Of a stretch of DNA of 64,000 nucleotides, positions 56,064-64,000 are shown one piece after another. The stretch spans positions 9,553,001-9,617,000 of the forward strand of contig NC_088326.1 of assembly GCF_910592395.1 (NCBI RefSeq), given 5' to 3'. Each line of letters opens with the position of its first letter. Within the stretch, counting starts at the first letter, position 1. The translations under genes were made by a program, and so were the position numbers. The notes under the pieces are model-generated. The model made no database searches and had not been told where the DNA came from. It saw only the letters and a list, made by a program, of their open reading frames with translations. The DNA comes from Lineus longissimus (Eukaryota > Nemertea > Pilidiophora > Heteronemertea > Lineidae).

Positions 56064-59000
56064 ATGTTCACGTTGGTCCCTCTTCTGTTGGTTGTCTTGG
56101 CCGTCAACTCGCCGATATGTTCTGCCGGTAGGGTTCCGTATATCTACATCAATACAAAGTTCGATGGGCTCTTTTGAGGTTTGTTAATCGTGGTATAATA
56201 TCATATGTGCTATAAATGCAAAATTTCATTTAAAGTAGTGCTATATTGTAGCTTGTAATTGTATGAGCAATGCTAAAGGTCCTGCCCGGCCGTTAAAACC
56301 CACTTGTAATGTAGTCTTTATTACACAGCAAAGGCGTCGGAATCGAAGCTTTGTGCATGTCCGAAATTGAAACAACGCAGGCTGTTCACGCTTACAATCA
56401 ATGCCAAAGGTGTGAAATGTCTCAAGTTCGAATACCGGATCCAACCAGCTGACAGGAATCTGACAGTTTCCTTGAAGATAGGTGGAGCCATTGGAGCAGC
56501 GATTTGGGCGGAGGGCGGTGGCAGTGGGAAAAGCTGGAAGAATACAACTATTCCAATGACAGTAAAAGGAAAGTACAAGGTAATTATAAATTGGTTTGTG
56601 TAACTCCAATTAGACTCCTGCTCAGTTCCGAAACTATGTGGAGTAAACTAGACTATATTGGTGAGGTGATGCTGTTTTTTTCATTCCGCGACTGCCAACA
56701 AATGCTGCAATCATGTTTCACCTCCTCCGCGATCCGTGGAGTAGATTGCAGGCGCGCGCCATAATCAATGAGTCGTTTTCGCACCCTGGATCTGCAGAGC
56801 CTATTCAATAGCTATCACTCCTATTCGCCTATTGTTGCTTTTTTGCTTCACTCCGCCAATTATTTGACTAGATGTACTTGTTTAGTGCCGGATAAGCGTA
56901 AAAAATGATATTTTATTGAGGTCCTATAAAAATCCATCTGAGCTTGTCGAGTACCGAATAGCATACCCGCGACAATTGCGAAAAAGTTTATAAAAAAAGT
57001 TAATAACACGCCTAGTTAATAACTGGGCGTGTTAAGAGTTCAGGGATAAGGTTGTTATCATTTTGTTATAGTTCCCGGTCTGGGAACCATATTAATTCTG
57101 GTCAGGTTGTCTGTCGGGCTGTCGTTTTGTCTGTCTTTTGAGAAAAAAATTTGTACAACTTCAGAACATGGCTCATGGATGAATTAGAGTCGAGCATTCA
57201 AGTCCTATCCCAGGTTTGTGGACCCGGCTGTTCCAATGTGCTAATCAATTTCACTTTCAGATAAGATGTTTAAGGTGATATTGATATATCACATTTTACC
57301 ACGAACAGTAATTTTCGTTTCTCTCCCGGAAAACTCTGTCAATACCTTGGCGAAAAAGTACAGCATGCATCTGTATGCAATTTATTTCAAACTGATGTTG
57401 ATCGGCTATACTCACGTGCACATAATGGTAACCAGTTATTACTTTAAAAAATCAATATCGGAAGTTTTCTGTATAGAATTTATATAGATTCTGTCTAGAA
57501 TCTTTATAGAAAATTCCTATATAGAATCTATATATAAATTACTTCAAATAATCAATATAGGATATACATATATAGAATCTATAGAAATTACTTTACAAAG
57601 TAAATAAATAAAATTTCCTCTATAGAGTCTATTTACCTAGAGCTTCTATACAGAATCTTTACATAAATTTCTATATAGATTTTTTAACAGAAAGTTTTGC
57701 CTGTGTCATAATAGCTGGAACATTTTTGGCAGAAGTATGTTCCTAAGATTATAATTTTGATTTGTATGCATTTGGATAGGATTGTAACCAGTATTCATTT
57801 TGCAGGTCGTGTTTGGCGGTGTTAGACATGCTGACAAAAGGGGTCCCGTCGCTATCAGAGACATAACAGTACACGACGGCGCTTGTTCCGGAGGTAAACA
57901 ATAGTCTACAATATCATTATGCCTTATAGTTAAGGGCGTCCTGACATTGTCTCGGATTCCAACGTTTTAAAGGATATGCGCATTATGATCATGATAAATA
58001 GATGAATATGATTTATATGCACTACAGCATTTCCAATGTGCAGAGATGCACACTATGCCACAGATGATGACCTAATATTGTTCCAAGGCCAACGATTGCT
58101 CAGCCAAAGTTTCCTAGTGGGTAGCTCGACCGAATTCATTGTGTTAAGCGCATAATTTTTGTATCGATTCACTCAGTAAATGGACTATAGCGCAGATACA
58201 AGCTGCAATCTGAAGGACCATTTTTACCCTTAATTTATGCTCCTAAAGGGATCATTGAGAAATGTAATGAACTTCGAGCTTTTTCATGATTTCCCCGGTC
58301 TCATTTTTTATTTAAGGCCTCTATTTTTCAGCTCATCTTACAACTACCGAAGTTCCGACGACAGCTGCTGAAGTTGAGATGACAACTGCCGAAGTTGAGA
58401 CGACAACAGCCGAAGTTCCGACGAAAACTGCCGAAGTTGCGACGACCACTGCTGAAGTTGAGATGACAACTGCCGAAGTTGAGACGACAGCAGCGGAAGT
58501 TCCGACGACAACTGCCGAAGTTGTGACGACAACTGCTGAAGCTGCGAAAACAACTACAGAAGTTTCGACAACAACTGCCGCTGGCTTAGCAAGTGCCGGA
58601 GGTAGGGCCTGCATTTACTTATTCTAATAATCCTAGGCGTGTTCTTCTGATCTTAAACATCGTTTTTTCCCCAGGTCTAAAATCCCGGTAAATTTCTTGT
58701 AAGTTCTTCGTTTAGATTTAGCCAAAATGTACATCACCTTCGTCTAGTTATCTCAGTGTAATCTTGATAAATTAAGACAATGCAATAGATGGTTCATTAA
58801 AGTTCCTAGTTATGAGGCTAATCCATGAACTGTTGAGTGGTGGTGTGATTAATGATCACTTTAGTCGCCAAAACAATCTACCGAAACGGCTTCGTTAAAT
58901 CAGGTAACCACGAGCTAGGAAAAATGTAAGCTCAACTTCAATAAACATGTCGGCCCTTATCATTTTCAGCCGAACCGACAACTACCGAAGCCACCGACGA

Positions 59001-60910
59001 AGTCACAGTTAATCCTGATAACGAATAGTTTAGCTAAAAAAGATTAGGCCTAAAACGTTTGGCATATAAATCCGTCGTCCTCATTGTATTTCTTTTCTTC
59101 ATGAACATTTCGAAGTCTCCGTCATTTCAGATCTCTAGCAAAGCTCATTTCAAAATGAATATTAAGTTAGTCAGTATTGCTTTAACGTAAGAATTTCCTT
59201 TTAAAGCTAAACCGACAACTACCGAAGCTACCGACGAAGTCACAGCAAGTCCCGGAAGTGGAAGTGTGGGTGGGAGTGGAAGCGGAAGTGAGCCCAACAT
59301 CGTCGTCGTCAGTGAGGGAAGCGGAAGTGAAAGTGGAAGTGGAGGTAAGCCATAATGTACATCACCTTCGTCTAGTTATCTCAGTGTAATCTTGATGAAT
59401 TAAGACAATGCAATAGATGGTTCATTAAAGTGTCTAGTTATGAGGCTAATCCATGAACTGTTGTGTGGTGGTGTGATTAATGATCACTTTCGTCGCCAAA
59501 ACAATCTACCGAAACGGCTTCTTGAAATCAGGTAACCACGAGCTAGGAAAAATGTAAGCTCAGCTTCAATAGACATGTCGGCCCTTATCATTTTCAGCCG
59601 AACCGACAACTACCGAAGCCACCGACGAAGTCACAGTTAATCCTGATAACGAATAGTTTAGCTAAAAAAGATTAGGCCTAAAACGTTTGGCATATAAATC
59701 CGTCGTCCTCATTGTATTTCTTTTCTTCATGAACATTTGAAGTCTCCGTCATTTCAGATCTCTAGCAAAGCTCATTGTAAAATGAATATTAAGTTAGTCA
59801 GTATTGCTTTAACGTAAGAATTTCCCTTTTAAGCTAAACCGGCAACTACCGAAGCTACCGACGAAGTCACAGCAAGTCCCGGAAGTGGAAGTGTGGGTGG
59901 GAGTGGAAGCGGAAGTGAGCCCAACATCGTCGTCGTCAGTGAGGGAAGCGGAAGTGAAAGTGGAAGTGGAGGTAAGCCATAATGTACATCACCTTCGTCT
60001 AGTTATCTCAGTGTAATCTTGATGAATTAAGACAATGCAATAGATGGTTCATTAAAGTGTCTAGTTATGAGGCTAATCCATGAACTGTTGAGTGGTGGTG
60101 TGATTAATGATCACTTTCGTCGCCAAAACAATCTACCGAAACGGCTTCTTGAAATCAGGTAACAACGAGCTAGGAAAAATGTAAGCTCAACTTCAATAAA
60201 CATGTCGGCCCTTATCATTTTCAGCCGAACCGACAAATACCGAAGCCACCGACGAAGTCACAGTTAATCCTGATAACGAATAGTTTAGCTAAAAAAGATT
60301 AGGCCTAAAACGTTTGGCATATAAATCCGTCGTCCTCATTGTATTTCTTTTCTTCATGAACATTTGAAGTCTCCGTCATTTCAGATCTCTAGCAAAGCTC
60401 ATTGTAAAATGAATATTAAGTTAGTCAGTATTGCTTTAACGTAAGAATTTCCCTTTTAAGCTAAACCGGCAACTACCGAAGCTACCGACGAAGTCACAGC
60501 AAGTCCCGGAAGTGGAAGTGTGGGTGGGAGTGGAAGCGGAAGTGAGCCCAACATCGTCGTCGTCAGTGAGGGAAGCGGAAGTGAAAGTGGAAGTGGAGGT
60601 AAGCCATAATGTACATCACCTTCGTCTAGTTATCTCAGTGTAATCTTGATGAATTAAGACAATGCAATAGATGGTTCATTAAAGTGTCTAGTTATGAGGC
60701 TAATCCATGAACTGTTGAGTGGTGGTGTGATTAATGATCACTTTCGTCGCCAAAACAATCTACCGAAACGGCTTCTTGAAATCAGGTAACAACGAGCTAG
60801 GAAAAATGTAAGCTCAACTTCAATAAACATGTCGGCCCTTATCATTTTCAGCCGAACCGACAAATACCGAAGCCACCGACGAAGTCACAGTTAATCCTGA
60901 AGACGAATAG
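56064..60910 (+). CDS. Secreted MAM-like / mucin / Ser-Gly-repeat protein, multi-exon
   Basis: Exon 1 (56064-56127) encodes a signal peptide, MFTLVPLLLVVLAVNSPICS. Exons 2 and 3 (56329-56579, 57806-57893) give a MAM-like module: CLKFEYRIQP, NLTVSLKIGG, GKSWKNTTIPMTV, then YKVVFGGVRHADK and GPVAIRDITVHDGAC, the C-terminal half of a MAM fold. Exon 4 (58332-58601) is a Thr-rich repeat. Then cassettes B (59207-59344, 59834-59971, 60461-60598; 46 codons each, Ser-Gly-rich) alternate with stop-bearing exons A (58970-59028, 59598-59656, 60225-60283, 60852-60910). All internal junctions from exon 3 onward use the same phase (G then two bases), so A or B can follow exon 4 or any B. SGSGSE and EGSGSESGSGG resemble glycosaminoglycan attachment sites. 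Likely an extracellular mucin or proteoglycan. Confidence 0.8.
57465..57690. repeat. Degenerate ATAGAATCTATATA array
   Basis: Repeats of TATAGAATCTATATAGAAAT with small changes fill about 220 bp in the intron between MAM-like exons 2 and 3. Confidence 0.6.
58332..58601 (+). repeat. Coding minisatellite, 21-bp unit (seven residues)
   Basis: The exon consists of about eleven copies of a heptapeptide of the form AEV-x-T-T-T (AEVETTT, AEVPTKT, AEVATTT, AEVEMTT). Copies group into a higher-order order of EVEMTT-EVETT-EVPTT. Thr density fits mucin-type O-glycosylation. The reverse strand is also open, a consequence of the 21-bp unit. Confidence 0.85.
58727..60910 (+). repeat. Tandem 628-bp genomic units carrying alternative exons
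   Basis: ATGTACATCACCTTCGTCTA starts units at 58727, 59355, 59982 and 60610, a 627-628 bp period. The first three are complete and the last ends after exon A. Units are nearly identical including introns, showing recent unequal duplication. Each complete unit holds exon A (AEPTTTEATDEVTVNPDNE then TAG) and exon B (AKPTTTEATDEVTASPGSGS onward). Confidence 0.9.
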
Positions 60911-62425
60911 TGCCCCCGTAGTCCTCTAATGGACTATCAGTGGTAATTCAGGAATCACTATAATTCAAATATCTCCTTGTAGAGGTAATCGATGTCGGCG
61001 TATCTCGCCAACTTTTTTCCTGGGCAGTTCACATCAGCTCCTTGATATGAACATTTCTTTGTCTCAGCGTCCCTTGCTATTATATATACATTGTACTTTG
61101 AAAATTAAATTGAATTAAAATGGCATCAGAAAATGCAATAATTTGACTTCGCTTATGAGTATCTACACGTTGCTCAGACTCGATCCTACCCGTGAGAGGG
61201 TCCACATTTCCGCCAGCACCTAATCAGACGTAACCAGACCAGACCAGACCACATCACAGTGGCGGGGGGGGGGGGGGGTGGGGTAAATGGCAGGCAGACA
61301 GATCGGAATCAGCGGATCGGTCTAGATTCACGCTAGAGAATATTCCTCTGATTGCCGAAAATCGGGCAGGCATTTCAACTTGCCGACCGAGCATGTCCAG
61401 GAAAAAGATAACGTGTTTTTACATAAAGTTAGAAAAATTGGTTGTTCGAGTCTTCCAAATAAATAACGTCGGGAAGGCTTTCCAACTTGCCGAGCTACTT
61501 TTTTTCAATAAGGTTAGACAAATTGATTCTCCAGGGTGAGATTGGTTTGGGCCCGTGTAAACAGCCTTGATAATGTTCCCATCGTCATTATCTCAGTGAT
61601 GTCTTATTATGGGTGTTGCGTGGGCCTGCGATGACGATATCGAATAGCCATTCGAGTTTGCACTTAGACAAGAAATTGTGGATGGACAACTAACTGACCA
61701 GTCGATCTATGTCAATGGCCAGGCAGAGGTCAAAGGAATTGAAGATGGGAGGAGGGCGCCTGTTTGTGTCTGCGTGGTGCATTAAAGCAGACACATCGCC
61801 ACGCAGCTTCTCCAGGGTTCCATCTCATACCTTTCGGAAGACGCTGGGAATGTTGAATGGGGGAAGGCCAGAGTGCCATCCAGAGTCATTATTCCCCTGG
61901 CGATAGAGCAAACTGAACCAAGGCAGAAGTCAGTGATCTCCTCGTGATTTTTAGAACAATGCTGACAAATAGTTTCACACAACGTCATAACTGTAAAGGC
62001 GATTCCTGAAATGTTCTTTTCTAGTGCCAAGGTGAAGTCATGATCACACGCTACCAACAATGACCGCTTTTTGGTGTTTTCGAACAGCGCGCTGCAGTCG
62101 TATAACCATCGATATTTGCAGTATTTGCGTGCCAGCGCCCCTTTTATTGTCAGTTATATTATATTCCGCTACCACGGTTTCCGATAAAAGACAAAATTAT
62201 TTTATTCGCATGCAAGTTTGCTCATCCATGACTAGTTGTGATTGTCGTGCGCAGTCAATCTGGCGAATGGAAAATATGACGTTTGATTACATAATACGCT
62301 GTTACTCCTGCTGCCTGCCTTAAGTAATCACCTTGATTAGCAATATGCACGAGCAAAATCGCGTACGAATAAGATAATGCTGTATTTGATGGGCGACACT
62401 GGGGCATCCTTTCAATCATGCATAC
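60911..62425. other. No gene; 3' flank, poly-G tract, small hairpin
   Basis: AATTAAA-type signals near 61105 may serve polyadenylation of the gene ending at 60910. A poly-G tract lies at about 61264-61278 and a hairpin GTGTCTGC...GCAGACAC at 61766-61793. No exon supported. Confidence 0.45.
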
Positions 62426-63754
62426 CTATTGCACCTGTTGGTATTTGTTAAACCTGCTCACGCATTTCTCCCATGGGATGCACCAGTCGGTCACCGTTAT
62501 GCTGACGTTACCGGATTCCGATACTCCGCCGTAATCTGTAAGAAAACAAATTCGTTTCATGAAATACCGAGAAGCGCCAAATTTCCCCGAAAGTTTTTTT
62601 TTCGAACTTTGCCAACGGCCAAATTTTGTAAACATCACAAATGAAAATACCTTTTTAATTTTTGAGAAAGTCGGATTTTTGTAGAATCGCAAGTGTTTAA
62701 GGTAATGACATACTAGCATGTTTTTTGAGTAAAGGAAAGCTGTTTTATCACTCTTTGGTTTTAAATCGAGTATTGTACCAAACATGGCTTCCAATTGATT
62801 TATCACGCCACCTATTAAAGCGTTGGCGCTGATTAATTAGCGCGATACCAAACTGGGGCTATAGTTATTGCCTCGGCGTCGTGTAGTATAAGCTTCCTCC
62901 ATCATTACTTACTTATAACCAGAGTGAAATATTAAGAAAGCATCGTTTGTAATTACTTGTTTATGACCCCAACTATTTCTAGGTTTGAATGTTATAAGAA
63001 AGGAAAATATTTCTTTCACTATTAATAGATGACAAACTATAGTGGACTTAGTATAGTAACTTACGGCACTTGCATTGATGGTTAAACTCTGAAAAATAGA
63101 TAATAAAAACACGATTTTTTATATAGTAAAATTCACACTTAGAAAAATGTTGTTGATTATGCCAGTGAAAGATCAGAATAATGTTTTCGGCGAATCTGTA
63201 AGTTCGTCGGGTGCTCCGATTTCTAAAACCCCCCCCCCCCACCCCCCCCCACGTCGCATACGTGTAAAGTCGAATAAAACAGTTGCTGTCCACCTGCAAT
63301 GCCCATAGGCCCATGAAGACTTTTGTCCTTCATGACCCTCCAACGTGGGTAATCATTGGGTTCATCAGGGGACCAAAACTATGTTAAAGTACTTTCATAG
63401 ACCTTCATGTTAGTACCCGTGTTGACAAGATTCGATGACATTTTGATCCCTTCTTCGGAACCATAAAAACATTTTCATAGGTTCCATTTCTGAGGTAAGA
63501 TCAACTTTATGAATTGATAATTGATATCAGCAGCCCATATTACCCAAACCAACTGGTTTTCCATTGCCACTAATCTGTCAAACGGAAATTAATTTCTAGT
63601 AACATAATTTTCATGACTTGACCTATGGCCTGGTAATTGAATTAGTTCTTACCAACTCTGCAGCAGAAATTACTACCACATCCATTTGCCTTTGGATATG
63701 CCTTACGACAGCCCTTCTTCTTCCGTACACATATTCCCCCATGAGACGTACAGG
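62426..63754 (-). CDS. Beta-defensin-like six-cysteine peptide gene, two 3' exons
   Basis: The exon at 63754-63653 (acceptor atttcag, donor gtaaga) encodes a cationic module from CTSHGGICVRKKKGC to GCGSNFCC. Its cysteine spacing is C-x6-C-x6-C-x9-C-x4-CC. CxxHGGxC plus a final CC matches beta-defensin and big-defensin peptides, which disrupt microbial membranes. The next exon, 62535-62426 (acceptor cttacag), joins in phase and encodes a 36-residue tail from DYGGVSESGNVSITVTDW to QQVQ and a TAG stop, with two more cysteines (WCIPWEKC). The signal peptide exon must lie beyond the right edge. The third cysteine gap is wider than in classical beta-defensins. The pairing of the two exons is inferred from phase and order. 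Confidence 0.6.
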
Positions 63755-64000
63755 CTGAAATATGAAGCCAGTAATATGTTAGTTGTACGTACGTACGTCG
63801 CACAAGAACGGCAACACCTGGGACACAACTCGGAGCGACGGCACTTCGACTTTCGAGCTTCTAATTAACGCACATGTATGCCACACACAATAAAGTCAGC
63901 TAGATGTCAAGAGTGTCCAGCCGGGAAATTGTTTTGTTTTTCGTCGATATCATTAGTAATGTCAATGGAATTTTATTTAAACATTTCTGCTTTTCCTGTA
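63755..64000. other. Intron or flank upstream of the defensin-like exon
   Basis: No further exon is recognisable before the window ends. Confidence 0.4.

Noticed and set aside
58333-58614. Minus-strand frames of Val/Ser/Ala-rich repeats
   Set aside because: Reverse-strand shadow of the 21-bp coding minisatellite; the plus strand has splice sites and joins to a signal peptide.

Overview
The window is from a metazoan nuclear genome, most likely a marine invertebrate. The evidence is intron-split genes with GT-AG junctions, several classes of eukaryotic transposon, long AT-rich intergenic DNA, and frequent short palindromes of the taggcctac and tacatgta type. I cannot name the phylum. No rRNA, intact tRNA gene, CRISPR array or bacterial operon is visible.

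Layout. 1-337 (minus): one exon of a basic and acidic-serine-rich protein that runs off the left edge. 338-6950: no recognisable gene, but several inverted-repeat elements, including a nearly perfect 435-bp palindrome. 6963-10806: a complete-looking PIF/Harbinger transposon with two convergent genes, a Myb/SANT-like protein and a DDE transposase, each with one intron. 12480-13400: a tandem repeat with a period of about 301 bp. About 14540-31269 (plus): a long host gene whose exons read as CASD1, the sialate O-acetyltransferase. It has a lumenal SGNH domain followed by the Cas1p multi-spanning acyltransferase domain. At least five foldback elements sit in its introns.

31863-36270 is a repeat thicket: an array of palindromic TAGTTTATTCG-like motifs and a multicopy hairpin family. 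36271-45137 is a full Ty3/Gypsy LTR retrotransposon on the minus strand. Its two 240-bp LTRs are identical, it has a 5-bp target duplication CTGTT, and gag and pol are intact. The pol frame is -1 to gag and overlaps it across two overlapping slippery heptamers. An extra intact ORF between the 5' LTR and gag encodes an SGNH-type esterase. 45530-46950 holds tandem copies of repeats also found at 33-35 kb. 47260-50666 is a second two-gene DNA transposon (ISL2EU-like, Harbinger superfamily) whose transposase has an in-frame stop. It is followed by a broken integrase-core transposase at 51056-51613.

56064-60910 (plus) is a secreted-protein gene: signal peptide, MAM-like domain, a seven-residue Thr-rich mucin repeat, then three and a half tandem 628-bp genomic units. 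Each complete unit holds one alternative terminal exon carrying a stop and one phase-compatible Ser-Gly-rich cassette exon. 62426-63754 (minus) holds two 3' exons of a six-cysteine, beta-defensin-like peptide gene that continues beyond the right edge.

Best candidates for something new: the esterase ORF carried by the LTR element together with its tandem frameshift site, and the stop-exon/cassette-exon array that could set the length of a proteoglycan-like protein through splicing. Host genes occupy a small share of the window; most identifiable sequence is transposon-derived.
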